Shown one piece after another: positions 34,420 through 44,113 of a stretch of 64,000 nt of DNA; position 1 is the first letter of the stretch, and every line of letters begins with the position of its first letter. Location: positions 73,941-137,940 of the forward strand of contig CAADUJ010000012.1 of NCBI GenBank assembly GCA_900752195.1. The letters run 5' to 3'. A program made the translations under genes and the position numbers. The notes below the pieces were generated by a model that was not told the origin of the DNA, ran no database searches, and saw nothing but the letters and a program-made list of their open reading frames with translations. The stretch comes from an uncultured Negativicutes bacterium (GTDB lineage Bacteria > Bacillota > Negativicutes > Veillonellales > Megasphaeraceae).

Positions 34420-35375
34420 GGCGCGCTTATTTAGGCATCGATACGAGCTGTTATACTACGTCAGTCTGCCTGGTCGATGGTACGGGGTCTGTCATAGGAG
34501 ATGAACGCATTATCCTATCTGTTCCCAAGGGAGGAAGAGGTCTTTCCCAATCGAACATGGTCTATCAGCATACACGGAATTTGCCTGTCCTCATGGAACG
34601 GTTAAGGGATCAGTTAAAGAACTGTGACGTACAAGCTATTGGCGCTACGGCGACGCCGCGACGCCGTGATGACAGCTATATGCCGGCCTTCCTGGCCGGT
34701 CTTGGCTGTGCCCGTTCCCTGGCTGCCATGATGTCGGTTCCGTTATATACTATTAGCCATCAGGAAAACCATTTGTTCGCCGTGTGGAGCAGTATGGGCC
34801 GATTACCAGAAAAGTCTTTTTATGGACTCCACCTTTCCGGCGGCACGACGGATTTGCTACGGGCCGTTCCTGATACGGACGGACTGGCTATTACCCGCAT
34901 CGGTGGTACCAGCGACATCAGTGCCGGTCAATTCATAGACCGCGTTGGCGTAGCTTTGGGGTTTCCCTTCCCTGCAGGCCGTCATATCGATGCCATAGCC
35001 CAGAGCGTAAAGGCCTCCGTTAAAGGCGATTCACTGTACTTTCGTAATGGTGAACTTAGTTTCTCCGGCGTTGAATCGAAGGCACAACGGGCCATTCAAA
35101 AGGGAGCTGTCGATGCAGCCATGATGAGCAAATGGACGCTGGCTACGGTGTGGAGGGGCCTTGAAAAGCTTTTGACCTATGGCGTAGATGCGGGCATGGA
35201 CACGCTTACGGCGGCTGGCGGCGTCATGAGTAATCGATATTTACGGTGCCAACTGAAAGAGTATGGCCGTACGAAAGGCATTACCATATACCTTGCAGAC
35301 CATGGTTTTAGTGCTGATAATGCAAGGGGTGCAGCTTTTTGGGCGGCCCAACAGGAGGAAGTCCATGATGACTAA
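34416..35375 (+). CDS. TsaD/Kae1-like ASKHA protein (paralogue of tRNA t6A factor)
   Basis: The 319-residue protein begins YLGIDTSCYTTSVCLVD and keeps the metal-binding HxxxH in ISHQENHLFAVW near residue 112, the phosphate loop HLSGGTTDLL and the late GGVMSNRYLR. It is shorter than, and divergent from, true TsaD and belongs to the Kae1-like group that sits between nusB and xseA in many Firmicutes. Whether it acts in t6A formation is unknown; a canonical tsaD should exist elsewhere. It overlaps nusB and xseA. Confidence 0.85.
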   Translation: MRRAYLGIDTSCYTTSVCLVDGTGSVIGDERIILSVPKGGRGLSQSNMVYQHTRNLPVLMERLRDQLKNCDVQAIGATATPRRRDDSYMPAFLAGLGCARSLAAMMSVPLYTISHQENHLFAVWSSMGRLPEKSFYGLHLSGGTTDLLRAVPDTDGLAITRIGGTSDISAGQFIDRVGVALGFPFPAGRHIDAIAQSVKASVKGDSLYFRNGELSFSGVESKAQRAIQKGAVDAAMMSKWTLATVWRGLEKLLTYGVDAGMDTLTAAGGVMSNRYLRCQLKEYGRTKGITIYLADHGFSADNARGAAFWAAQQEEVHDD

Positions 35376-36597
35376 GTACGCATCTGTCACAGAAGTCGTC
35401 CGCCGTATCAAAGACGATTTACAACGTGACTACAGGCTTCAAAGCATTGCGATGGAAGGCAATATAATTGGTCTGAAACGGGCTTCTAACGGCCATTATT
35501 ATATGAATATCCACGACGATACGTGTTCTATCAGAGCGATTCTGTTCAGGAACCGCGTTGGCCGATCCATGGACGGTGTCCGTGAAGGAGACCACGTCGT
35601 CGTCATCGGCGCCGTCAATGTCTATGAAAAAGGCGGTACAGTGTCGTTTATTATTGAACGTCTTTTTGCTCAGGGCATGGGGACGTTGCAACAGCAATAT
35701 GAAAAGATAAAACGGGAGCTTTACGACGCAGGGTATTTTGCCGAAGAGCACAAAAAAAAGATTCCACCATACCCTTGGACCGTAGGTGTTTTGACGTCAC
35801 CTACAGGGGCCGTTCTCCATGACATCAAGAAGATTGCTGCAGAACGCAATCCCTATGTGGAAATTCGCCTTATTCCCATCCCCGTGCAGGGAAAAGGCGT
35901 GGAAACAAAAATCGCTGCAGCTATTGATAAAGCCGGTACCGATACGAGCCTTGACGTTATCGTCTTAGCCCGTGGCGGTGGTTCTATGGAAGATTTGTGG
36001 TGCTTTAATAGTCCGGAAGTCGTCAAGGCGATTTACCATGCTTCTGTACCGGTTATCACGGCCATCGGACATGAAACGGATACGACTTTGGCTGACTATG
36101 CTGCGGATATACGTGCGGCTACGCCGACCCACGCTGCAGAAATTGCCTTTTTTGATATAGAAGAAGTCGAAATGGAATTGGCCGACCTGACAAATCAGGC
36201 ATATGAAGCATTGCAGCTGCGTCTGGAACGATTGGCAACTCAGCTCAGTCAGACCCGGTCCCGATTGCAACCGCAACGCTACGATGAACAAATTGCAATA
36301 AAAGAAACGGCTCTTTCCCAGCTTTGCCGTCAGGGAGAACATCTCTTCCGAGTGAAGCTCTTGAAAGAGGAAGGACGGCTCAAGGCTTTGAAAGGTGCCT
36401 TGTCTTCTCTTGACCCGATGACGGTAACGGCAAAGGGCTATGGTCAGTTAGAGCAGGATGGAAAGCGTATCCTTGCAGCGAATATGGTAGATTCCCATAC
36501 GCCTTTATATATTCATATGATCGATGGTTCCATCATTACGGAAGTGAAAGAGGTAAAACTCCATGGCAGTGACAAACGCAAAATTAAAAAAATTTGA
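35365..36597 (+). CDS. xseA: Exodeoxyribonuclease VII large subunit
   Basis: The 410-residue protein has an N-terminal OB fold (about 20-110, LKRASNGHYYMNIHDD), then the catalytic domain (GVLTSPTGAVLHDI, ARGGGSMEDLWCFNSPEVV, AIGHETDTTLADYAAD) and a coiled C-terminal part. It degrades single-stranded DNA from both ends with XseB. The first of two ATGs lies six bases after AGGAGG inside the preceding gene. It overlaps xseB by 35 bases. Confidence 0.96.
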   Translation: MMTKYASVTEVVRRIKDDLQRDYRLQSIAMEGNIIGLKRASNGHYYMNIHDDTCSIRAILFRNRVGRSMDGVREGDHVVVIGAVNVYEKGGTVSFIIERLFAQGMGTLQQQYEKIKRELYDAGYFAEEHKKKIPPYPWTVGVLTSPTGAVLHDIKKIAAERNPYVEIRLIPIPVQGKGVETKIAAAIDKAGTDTSLDVIVLARGGGSMEDLWCFNSPEVVKAIYHASVPVITAIGHETDTTLADYAADIRAATPTHAAEIAFFDIEEVEMELADLTNQAYEALQLRLERLATQLSQTRSRLQPQRYDEQIAIKETALSQLCRQGEHLFRVKLLKEEGRLKALKGALSSLDPMTVTAKGYGQLEQDGKRILAANMVDSHTPLYIHMIDGSIITEVKEVKLHGSDKRKIKKI

Positions 36598-36814
36598 AGA
36601 AAACATGGCAAAACTGGAAGATATGGTCAACGCACTGGAAGCACCAGACCTGACATTACAGGAATCGCTGGACCTCTATGAAAAGGCCATCAAGTTAGCC
36701 CAGTCTTGCGAAAGTGCTTTAGAATATGCAAGACAGCGTGCCCAGGTACTGGCCGATGTACAGCATCCAGGTCAGGGGGATGAGTCTCTGGAAGAAGGGA
36801 CGTTAGATTTATGA
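36563..36814 (+). CDS. xseB: Exodeoxyribonuclease VII small subunit
   Basis: The 83-residue helical protein has the family core KFEENMAKLEDMVNALE and LTLQESLDLYEKAIKLAQSCE. It forms the multimeric partner of XseA. It overlaps xseA at its start and ispA at its end, which keeps the two subunits and ispA coupled in translation. Confidence 0.95.
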   Translation: MAVTNAKLKKFEENMAKLEDMVNALEAPDLTLQESLDLYEKAIKLAQSCESALEYARQRAQVLADVQHPGQGDESLEEGTLDL

Positions 36815-37692
36815 TGAAATCATATATGGAAGAGAAAAAATCCCGCATTGAAGAGCGCCTTTCCCAGTTGGTCCATACCGATGTAAAACCGTTCTCTACG
36901 CTATATGAGTCTATGAACTACAGTCTCATGGCAGGGGGAAAACGAATCCGCCCTATATTGTTCCTCGCCGTCCTCGATGCGCTGGGAACGGATTGGCAAT
37001 CGTATCTCGATATTGCCTGTGCCCTTGAATGTGTCCATACCTATTCTTTGATTCACGATGACTTGCCGTGCATGGATAACGATGATCTTCGCCGGGGAAA
37101 ACCGACGAACCATGTCGTCTATGGTGCTGGTCAGGCCACCTTAGCCGGTGACGGACTGCTGACATTCGCCTTTGAGCTTCTTGCAAGGCAACGAAATGTA
37201 GAGCCTTCAGATATGCTCCAATGCATTGCTATCTTTGCTCATGCAGCCGGACCGGCTGGAATGGTAGGAGGTCAGTCTTACGATCTGGCGTCAGAAGGGA
37301 ATCTCGCCATTGGACTTGCAGGGCTTCAGCTCCTGCACGATTCAAAGACTGGCGTCATCTTCAAAGCCGCTATCGATATGGCGGCCATCCTTGGAGGTGC
37401 TGCAGAGGAGACACGGCGTCAGTTGCACGAATATGCACATTACCTGGGGCTTACATTCCAGATCACAGACGACATCTTAGACTGCATTGGCGATGAAGCA
37501 TCGCTGGGAAAACCTGTCGGCAGTGATGAGCGAAATCACAAGGCCACATATGTGACCATTTTTTCTCTGGAACGGGCTCGGGAACTGGCAAAGGAAGCTT
37601 GCGAGTCTGCTGTAGCGGCAATCAAACCGTTAGGAGAACGGGCGTGGTTTTTACGCGATCTAGTACAGGCTATGCTGACTCGCATCCAGTAA
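36811..37692 (+). CDS. ispA: Farnesyl/geranyl diphosphate synthase
   Basis: The 293-residue prenyltransferase has FARM motif LIHDDLPCMDNDDLRRGKPTNH near residue 83 and SARM motif FQITDDILDCIGD near residue 217. It makes C15 diphosphate for undecaprenyl carrier and quinones. In many genomes dxs follows; here tlyA follows after 18 bases and dxs is missing from the cluster. The ATG overlaps the xseB stop. Confidence 0.96.
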   Translation: MMKSYMEEKKSRIEERLSQLVHTDVKPFSTLYESMNYSLMAGGKRIRPILFLAVLDALGTDWQSYLDIACALECVHTYSLIHDDLPCMDNDDLRRGKPTNHVVYGAGQATLAGDGLLTFAFELLARQRNVEPSDMLQCIAIFAHAAGPAGMVGGQSYDLASEGNLAIGLAGLQLLHDSKTGVIFKAAIDMAAILGGAAEETRRQLHEYAHYLGLTFQITDDILDCIGDEASLGKPVGSDERNHKATYVTIFSLERARELAKEACESAVAAIKPLGERAWFLRDLVQAMLTRIQ

Positions 37693-37710
37693 AGAAGGGA
37701 CAGTAAGGAT

Positions 37711-38517
37711 ATGCAGCAAAAAGAAAGACTTGATGTATTACTTGTAGAACGAGGCCTTTCGGAAAGCCGGGAAAAGGCTAAGGCCACTATCATGGCAGGC
37801 CTTGTATTCGTGAAGGGGCAACGTTGTGATAAAGCGGGAACAAAGCTCCCTTGCGATGTGGATATCACTGTAAAGGGGAATCCCATTCCCTACGTCGGAC
37901 GCGGTGGCTTGAAACTGGAGAAGGCTATGAAAGTCTTTCCCATTACCTTAGAAGGAAAGACGATGATGGATATTGGCGCCTCAACCGGTGGTTTTACCGA
38001 TTGTGCCCTGCAAAATGGCGCTGTCCGGGTATATGCTGTCGATGTAGGCTATGGACAGCTGGCCTGGAAATTACGTACCGATAGCCGTGTCGTCAATATG
38101 GAACGGACCAACATCCGCAATGTCACTGTCGCCGACATTGACGGTGAGCCTGTCGATTTCATTTCCGTCGATGTGTCATTTATTTCACTGCTTAAAATTA
38201 TGCCGGCAGCGTCACAGCTCCTGAAGCCTGGTGGTTCCATGGTAACACTTATCAAGCCTCAGTTTGAAGCAGGGAGGGAACACGTCGGCAAGGGAGGAAT
38301 TGTCCGCGATATACATGTCCATAAGGCAGTCATAAAAAAAATCGTTCAGGGATTCGTCACGTTTGGACTGTCGCCGCTCCAATTGACATATTCCCCCATA
38401 AAAGGGGCTGACGGCAACATAGAATATCTTTTGTACAGCCTGCGGGAAGAGACGCCGCAATTGGCTGTTACCGATGATAGAATCGATCAGGTAGTGGAAG
38501 CTTCTCATGAAATGTAG
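37711..38517 (+). CDS. tlyA: TlyA-family rRNA 2'-O-methyltransferase
   Basis: The 268-residue protein has an S4 domain (1-65, RLDVLLVERGLSESREKAKATIMAGLV) followed by an FtsJ-like methyltransferase domain with DIGASTGGFTDCALQNGA near residue 87 and DVSFISLLKIMPA. Characterised homologues methylate 16S and 23S rRNA cytidines; the haemolysin name is historical. Located between ispA and nadK as in most Firmicutes. Confidence 0.94.
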   Translation: MQQKERLDVLLVERGLSESREKAKATIMAGLVFVKGQRCDKAGTKLPCDVDITVKGNPIPYVGRGGLKLEKAMKVFPITLEGKTMMDIGASTGGFTDCALQNGAVRVYAVDVGYGQLAWKLRTDSRVVNMERTNIRNVTVADIDGEPVDFISVDVSFISLLKIMPAASQLLKPGGSMVTLIKPQFEAGREHVGKGGIVRDIHVHKAVIKKIVQGFVTFGLSPLQLTYSPIKGADGNIEYLLYSLREETPQLAVTDDRIDQVVEASHEM

Positions 38518-38525
38518 GTGATCTC

Positions 38526-39398
38526 ATGCGTATCGGTATTTTTCCGAATCTTGTAAAAAAAGAAAGCACACAAATCGTAAAAACCATCATGGATATGTGT
38601 GAACAGTATCAAGTGCCCTATTTTCTTCCGGCCTATATCGCTCAGAGCGGACAGGATTTTTATCAGCATATCGATGCCAGCCATTTACGTCCCCACACGG
38701 AAATATTCGATACCATCGATGTCGCTATGGTTCTTGGCGGCGATGGCACGATCTTAAAACAGGCGAATCAATTTGCAAGCTATGGTGTACCCGTGTGCGG
38801 CGTGAATCTAGGTTCCCTTGGTTTTCTTTACGAAGTGGAAACGCGTATATTAGAACATCGTTTCCGGGATATGCTGGAGGGAAACTATTATATTGAAGAT
38901 CGCATGATGCTCCACTCGGAACTGGTCCACGAAGACGGTACGGTCCACGCTATGCCGGATGCGCTGAATGATATAGTCATCGGCCATGGCAACGTGGGAA
39001 AACTTATTCGCGTCGACATGAGCATTAATGGCCACTTTATCCAACAATATCCAGGTGATGGTATCATCATTGCTACACCGACAGGATCGACAGGATATAC
39101 TTTTTCCGCCGGTGGGCCAATCATTTCTCCTTCTATCCATTGCATCATGGTGACGCCTATTTGTCCTCATTTGCTCCTCAAGGTGCCTCTCGTCCTGAGC
39201 CACAAGGACCACATTACCTTGTCGGTGGCAAACAGCCGCAACGGCATCCGCATTTCTGTCGATGGCATGATGGATCAGGAATTCACAAAAAATATGGTCC
39301 TCAACATTTACGAATCGCAAAAAGTGCTGAAACTCATGCGGTTTAACAAGAACTATTTTTATAAAAATCTATTTACAAAGATGATGGGACATGGATAA
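38526..39398 (+). CDS. nadK: NAD kinase
   Basis: The 290-residue ATP-NAD kinase has LGGDGTILKQANQF near residue 75, GVNLGSLGFL near residue 99 and PTGSTGYTFSAGGPI near residue 183. It makes NADP in the cytoplasm. The start is eight bases after tlyA. Its end overlaps the mnmM-like gene by eight bases. Confidence 0.96.
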   Translation: MRIGIFPNLVKKESTQIVKTIMDMCEQYQVPYFLPAYIAQSGQDFYQHIDASHLRPHTEIFDTIDVAMVLGGDGTILKQANQFASYGVPVCGVNLGSLGFLYEVETRILEHRFRDMLEGNYYIEDRMMLHSELVHEDGTVHAMPDALNDIVIGHGNVGKLIRVDMSINGHFIQQYPGDGIIIATPTGSTGYTFSAGGPIISPSIHCIMVTPICPHLLLKVPLVLSHKDHITLSVANSRNGIRISVDGMMDQEFTKNMVLNIYESQKVLKLMRFNKNYFYKNLFTKMMGHG

Positions 39399-39981
39399 AA
39401 TGAAACCTATTTCGTTAAAAAATGCTGTATCGTTGAGTCATCTCATCGTACAGTCTTATATTCCGACGGCAAAGATTATCGTCGATATGACCTGTGGGAA
39501 TGGGCACGATACAGAATTCCTGGCCCGCCAGATGGACCCTGAATCGGTCCTATACGCCTTTGATATTCAGACACGTGCTGTAGAAACTACGAAAAAAAGA
39601 ATACGTGACGCCGGCCTTGCTGGATCTCAGATACGCGTGCAATGTGGTTCCCACGATATACTTCTGGAACAAGTAGAGGGACAACCGGACATTATCCTCT
39701 TTAATTTGGGATATTTGCCGAAAGGCGATCATTCTCTTCATACGAAGAAAGAAATAACCATAAAAGCTATTCAAATTGGCTTGCATAAAATTGCGAAAAA
39801 TGGGATAATTATTGTAGCGGCATATCCTGGCACCGAAGCGGGCCGAAAAGAGTCGGAAGCAGTGCAGGATATGCTAGGTTCTTTACCGCAACAGCAATTT
39901 CACGTATCACGATGGCAGCCATTGAATGAGGTGAATGAACCACCCGTTTTATACATGATACAGAAAAGAGGTAACCTATGA
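39391..39981 (+). CDS. mnmM: YtqB/MnmM-type SAM methyltransferase
   Basis: The 196-residue class I methyltransferase has VDMTCGNGHDTEFLA (motif I) near residue 32, AFDIQTRAVETTKKR (motif II) and LFNLGYLPKGDHSLHT, the family's catalytic-site pattern. YtqB proteins were long called putative rRNA methylases; the Bacillus member methylates the wobble uridine aminomethyl group of tRNA. The assignment rests on family resemblance. It is coupled to nadK and to argR by overlaps. Confidence 0.82.
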   Translation: MDKMKPISLKNAVSLSHLIVQSYIPTAKIIVDMTCGNGHDTEFLARQMDPESVLYAFDIQTRAVETTKKRIRDAGLAGSQIRVQCGSHDILLEQVEGQPDIILFNLGYLPKGDHSLHTKKEITIKAIQIGLHKIAKNGIIIVAAYPGTEAGRKESEAVQDMLGSLPQQQFHVSRWQPLNEVNEPPVLYMIQKRGNL

Positions 39982-40433
39982 AGAGATTCCGTTATACGAA
40001 GATTAAAGAAATAGTTCAATCTCGCCCAATTGAAACGCAAGAAGAGCTCGCAAAGGCTCTTCAGGAAGCGGGAATTGAAGTGACGCAGGCTACTGTGTCC
40101 CGTGACATTAAAGAACTCATGCTTATCAAGGTGCCTACGAGCGATGGTCATTATCGCTATGCCCTCAGTCAGGAGCAGAATATGCTCATGTCCAAAAACC
40201 GTATGGCCCGGCTTTTCCAGGATTCCATTGTCCGTGTCGATTCCTGCCTGAATCAGATCGTCATACATACGATTCCCGGTTCAGCATCGATGGTTGCCTC
40301 TGCTATCGATTTAGCAAAGTGGGAAAGCGTCATCGGCACCATTGCTGGCGATGATACCATCCTTATCATCACGAACAATCCTGAAAGCGTGCCCAATATT
40401 ACGAAGCTTATCATGACGCTCATGAAGGAATGA
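39978..40433 (+). CDS. argR: Arginine repressor
   Basis: The 151-residue regulator has an N-terminal winged helix (TQEELAKALQEAGIEVTQATVSRDIKEL) and a C-terminal hexamerisation and arginine-binding domain (IPGSASMVASAIDLAKWESVIGTIAGDDTILII). It controls arginine synthesis and catabolism and may touch the arginine-fed polyamine operon in this window, although I found no clear ARG box there. It overlaps mnmM as ATGA. Confidence 0.96.
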   Translation: MKRFRYTKIKEIVQSRPIETQEELAKALQEAGIEVTQATVSRDIKELMLIKVPTSDGHYRYALSQEQNMLMSKNRMARLFQDSIVRVDSCLNQIVIHTIPGSASMVASAIDLAKWESVIGTIAGDDTILIITNNPESVPNITKLIMTLMKE

Positions 40434-40439
40434 TAGACT

Positions 40440-42122
40440 ATGTTGCAATCGTTGCACATCCATAACTTCGCTTTAATTGAAGATTTGCATATCAATTTTG
40501 CCGAAGGCGTGACCATCCTGACAGGGGAAACGGGCGCCGGTAAATCGATTTTACTCGATGCTATTGGTATGCTCGGCGGCAAACGAGCATCGGCGTCGTT
40601 CATTCGTCAAGGTACAGACGCATTCCTCGTAGAGGGTGCGTTCTTTTTTTTCCATGTCCCACCAGAGCTGGAAAAAATCCTTATGGATAATCACATTGAG
40701 TGTGATGACGGGCAATTCATCATTTCCCGCCAGTTCCACCGCAGTGGACGCGGATCGATACTCGTCAATGGCACCCTTACGCCGATTGCCGTCATTCGCC
40801 GCATTGCATCGTTCGTCCTCGATATACACGGACAATATGATAACAGGCTTATTTTTGACCCGACTTATCACGTTCAGATCCTCGACGGATTGACGCCAGA
40901 ACTCCGCAAAGCCCGGGAAGAGTATGGCACAGTCTATGAAAAGTGGCGTAGCCTTTGTCAAGAAGCAAAGGCACTGCAAAAGGATGAAAGTGAGAAGGCA
41001 CGCCTTCTGAGTATCCTCGATTTTCAGATTAAAGAAATCGAGCAGGCCCAGCTAAAGCCTGGAGAGGATGACGAGTTAGAAGAACAAATCAACAAGGCGT
41101 CCCATTCCGAACACATCAAGGATAGCTTGAGAACGGCATTGTTTGCGTTTGAAGGGGGAGAACGGCAGAAGGGAATTATCGAGCAAGTCGAAGAAATTCA
41201 TCGTGCCCTCGAAAAAGCATCGACATACGATGGAACCTTTAGCACGTTCGCCAAAAGAGCAGAATCCTTGTCGTATGAAATCGAAGATATCCACGATGGT
41301 GTCCTACGCTATGCTGATGCCTTCCAATTCGATGAACACGCCTTAGACCGCATGCAAAGCCGTCTGGCGGCCATAGAAAAACTCAAGCGCAAATACGGTG
41401 TCACCATTGAAGATATTCTGACTTTTCTGGAAAAGGCAAAGACCGATTTTGAAAGGCTCAATGAATCGGAAAGTACCTTAGAGGATTTGAAACAGAAAAT
41501 TCATGAAAAGGAACGAGACTTGCGACACAGAAGCGATGCCTTGCTGGCACTTCGAAAAGACGCAGGCCGGTCGTTCCGGCAGAACATGGAACATACCTTA
41601 GCGTGCCTGGGGCTTCCAAACAGTCAGATTGCTTTCCACATCGAACCGATGAAAGATATTAGCGCTGACGGCTCGAACGGCATTGAGCTCTACTTTTCCG
41701 CCAATATGGGTGAAGAAATGCAGCCTTTGGCAAAAATTGCCTCAGGCGGCGAAGTATCCCGTATCGCCCTCGCCTTGAAAACCGTCGATACGGATAAACG
41801 GGAAGGCCGGACGGTCATTTTTGACGAAATCGACGTCGGCATCAGTGGCCAGACTGGTCTACAGGTTGCAGCACATATCCGGAAACTACGCAACAAGGGA
41901 CAAGTATTCTGCATCACTCATCTGCCTCAGACAGCGGCCATTGCAGACCACCATTATTTCATCTATAAAAAAGAGCATCAAGGTCGGACGGTTACGCAGA
42001 TACGAGAACTTTCGGAAAAAGAACATGTTAAGGAAATAGCCCGCATGTTTGCCGGAAACGATACGTCGCAAGCCAGCCTTGAAGCGGCAACGCAGCTCAT
42101 CCGTCAGGTACGCGGCTCGTAA
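40440..42122 (+). CDS. recN: DNA repair protein RecN
   Basis: The 560-residue SMC-like ATPase has Walker A GETGAGKSILLDAI near residue 29, a long coiled coil (about 160-390), ASGGEVSRIALALK and Walker B VIFDEIDVGISGQTG near residue 460. It organises broken DNA ends for recombination. It is six bases after argR, the classic argR-recN pair, and ends the long cluster. Confidence 0.97.
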   Translation: MLQSLHIHNFALIEDLHINFAEGVTILTGETGAGKSILLDAIGMLGGKRASASFIRQGTDAFLVEGAFFFFHVPPELEKILMDNHIECDDGQFIISRQFHRSGRGSILVNGTLTPIAVIRRIASFVLDIHGQYDNRLIFDPTYHVQILDGLTPELRKAREEYGTVYEKWRSLCQEAKALQKDESEKARLLSILDFQIKEIEQAQLKPGEDDELEEQINKASHSEHIKDSLRTALFAFEGGERQKGIIEQVEEIHRALEKASTYDGTFSTFAKRAESLSYEIEDIHDGVLRYADAFQFDEHALDRMQSRLAAIEKLKRKYGVTIEDILTFLEKAKTDFERLNESESTLEDLKQKIHEKERDLRHRSDALLALRKDAGRSFRQNMEHTLACLGLPNSQIAFHIEPMKDISADGSNGIELYFSANMGEEMQPLAKIASGGEVSRIALALKTVDTDKREGRTVIFDEIDVGISGQTGLQVAAHIRKLRNKGQVFCITHLPQTAAIADHHYFIYKKEHQGRTVTQIRELSEKEHVKEIARMFAGNDTSQASLEAATQLIRQVRGS

Positions 42123-42146
42123 CGTTCATGTATACACAACCCATTC

Positions 42147-42175
42147 TTGACTAAATGTCAACGAGGGTTTATATT
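42147..42175 (+). promoter_or_regulatory. Promoter of the dapB-asd-dapA operon
   Basis: TTGACT (42147-42152), 17 bases, TATATT (42170-42175); predicted start near 42182. The leader is only about 50 bases and shows no lysine riboswitch. Confidence 0.7.
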
Positions 42176-42231
42176 GAAATTATATTTCTATTCGCCGCTT
42201 CGTAAGAGCTGGCAGTAAGGGGAGTGATACT

Positions 42232-43029
42232 ATGCTGAAGGTACTCGTAAACGGTGCAGATGGCCGCATGGGTAGCGAGGTAGTTAAAGCCGTATATGAA
42301 GATAGTGAATTAGAGCTCGTAGGTGGCGTCAGTATTTCTCATATTGGCGACGATTTAGGGACTTTTGCCGGTCTCGGAACATTGGGTCTTTCCATTCGTG
42401 AAGGTTTGGGAAAAGCCATTGACGAACTGAAACCGGATGTCGTCGTCGATTTTACATCGCCGAAAGCAATTTTTAATAATGCCAGGACCGTTATCGAACA
42501 CGGTACGAACATGGTCATCGGTACAACCGGTCTTACGGTAGAACAGCGCGCAGAATTAGGCAAACTTGCAGAAGCCAAGGGCACATGCCTTTTTATTGCG
42601 CCTAATTTCGGACTCGGCGCTGTCCTGATGATGAAGATTTCTACAGAAGTAGCCAAATATCTGCCTGATGTAGAAATCATTGAAATGCATCACAATAACA
42701 AACTCGATGCTCCGTCGGGAACGGCTATCATGACGGCCAATATGATTGCTCAGGCTCGTAAAGAAGCTGGAGTCGTACCGGCTCCTGACAAGACCCATGA
42801 AAGCCTCGATGGTGCCCGTGGTGCAAAAGTAGACGACATTACGATCCATAGTGTTCGTCTGCCTGGCTACGTCGCACATCAGCAGGTATTGTTTGGGGGA
42901 TATGGAGAATACCTGACCATTCGCCACGATTCCATTGATCGTAAATCATTTATGCCAGGTGTCATCCTGGCTGTAAAGAAAGTCGGTTCTCATCCGGGAC
43001 TTACAGTAGGCCTGGAAAACTTTTTATAA
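42232..43029 (+). CDS. dapB: 4-hydroxy-tetrahydrodipicolinate reductase
   Basis: The 265-residue enzyme has the NAD(P)-binding GADGRMGSEVV at the N-terminus and the signature EMHHNNKLDAPSGTAI near residue 148. It supplies diaminopimelate for peptidoglycan and lysine. It leads the dapB-asd-dapA operon with a strong RBS (AAGGGGAG). Confidence 0.97.
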   Translation: MLKVLVNGADGRMGSEVVKAVYEDSELELVGGVSISHIGDDLGTFAGLGTLGLSIREGLGKAIDELKPDVVVDFTSPKAIFNNARTVIEHGTNMVIGTTGLTVEQRAELGKLAEAKGTCLFIAPNFGLGAVLMMKISTEVAKYLPDVEIIEMHHNNKLDAPSGTAIMTANMIAQARKEAGVVPAPDKTHESLDGARGAKVDDITIHSVRLPGYVAHQQVLFGGYGEYLTIRHDSIDRKSFMPGVILAVKKVGSHPGLTVGLENFL

Positions 43030-43060
43030 GAGAACGGACCTATACTAGGAGGGGTATGTT

Positions 43061-44098
43061 ATGACAAAGAAACCGGTAGTAGCTATTTTAGGTGCCACAG
43101 GTGCCGTAGGACAAGAATTCATCCGTCTCATTGAAGAACGTAATTTCCCGTACAGCTCGTTGAAACTGTTAGCATCCTACCGCTCTGCTGGAAAAAAGAT
43201 GACCGTCAACGGTCAGGAATACACCATTGAAGAAGCGAAGCCGGAATCCTTTGACGGTGTAGATATCGGATTATTTGCCGGTGGGTCCATCAGTAAGGAA
43301 CTGGGACCAGAAGCTGCGAAACGTGGCTGTGTCGTCATTGATAATTCCAGTACGTTCCGCATGGATCCCAATGTTCCGCTCGTCGTTCCGGAAGTCAATC
43401 CGCAAGATATTGCATGGCATAAGAACATCATTGCCAACCCGAACTGCTCGACCATCATCATGCTCATGGCTTTAAAGCCTATCCATGATCTTTCGCCGAT
43501 CAAGAAAGTTGTCGTTAGTACATATCAGGCCGTATCCGGCGCTGGTAAGGAAGGTATCGACGAATTGCAGGAAGAAGCACAGGCCTATCTGAACGGTGAA
43601 GAAATGCATCCACATATCTTACCGAGCAAGAGCCTTCCTAAGCATTATCCCATTGCGTTCAACCTCATTCCCCAGATTGATAAATTCATGGAAAACGACT
43701 ACACGAAGGAAGAAATGAAAATGGTCAATGAAACCCATAAGATTCTTCATGACGATTCCATTGCCGTCACGCCGACGACGGTCCGTGTGCCCGTATTCCG
43801 CAGCCATGCAGAATCCATTATGGTCGAAACAGAAGATGAACTCGACATCAATGCCGTCCGCAAGGCCATCGACGCCTTCCCAGGCGCGCAGATGCAGGAT
43901 AATCCCGCTGAAATGGAATATCCCATGCCGTTATATACAGCGGAAAAATATGATGTCTACGTAGGCCGTCTCCGCCGAGATCTCTATAACCCGAAGGCTA
44001 TCAATTTCTGGGTGTCTGGCGACCAGATTCGCAAAGGCGCAGCATTGAACGCATTGCAAATTGCTGAATACATGATTGCTAACGATATGATTAAATAA
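43061..44098 (+). CDS. asd: Aspartate-semialdehyde dehydrogenase
   Basis: The 345-residue enzyme has GATGAVGQEFIRL at the N-terminus, the catalytic Cys in IANPNCSTI near residue 128 and a His in VPVFRSHAES. It makes aspartate semialdehyde, the substrate both of DapA next door and of the carboxyspermidine dehydrogenase in the polyamine operon. The gene is 31 bases after dapB. Confidence 0.97.
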   Translation: MTKKPVVAILGATGAVGQEFIRLIEERNFPYSSLKLLASYRSAGKKMTVNGQEYTIEEAKPESFDGVDIGLFAGGSISKELGPEAAKRGCVVIDNSSTFRMDPNVPLVVPEVNPQDIAWHKNIIANPNCSTIIMLMALKPIHDLSPIKKVVVSTYQAVSGAGKEGIDELQEEAQAYLNGEEMHPHILPSKSLPKHYPIAFNLIPQIDKFMENDYTKEEMKMVNETHKILHDDSIAVTPTTVRVPVFRSHAESIMVETEDELDINAVRKAIDAFPGAQMQDNPAEMEYPMPLYTAEKYDVYVGRLRRDLYNPKAINFWVSGDQIRKGAALNALQIAEYMIANDMIK

Positions 44099-44113
44099 AC
44101 AGGAGTGATAGGT

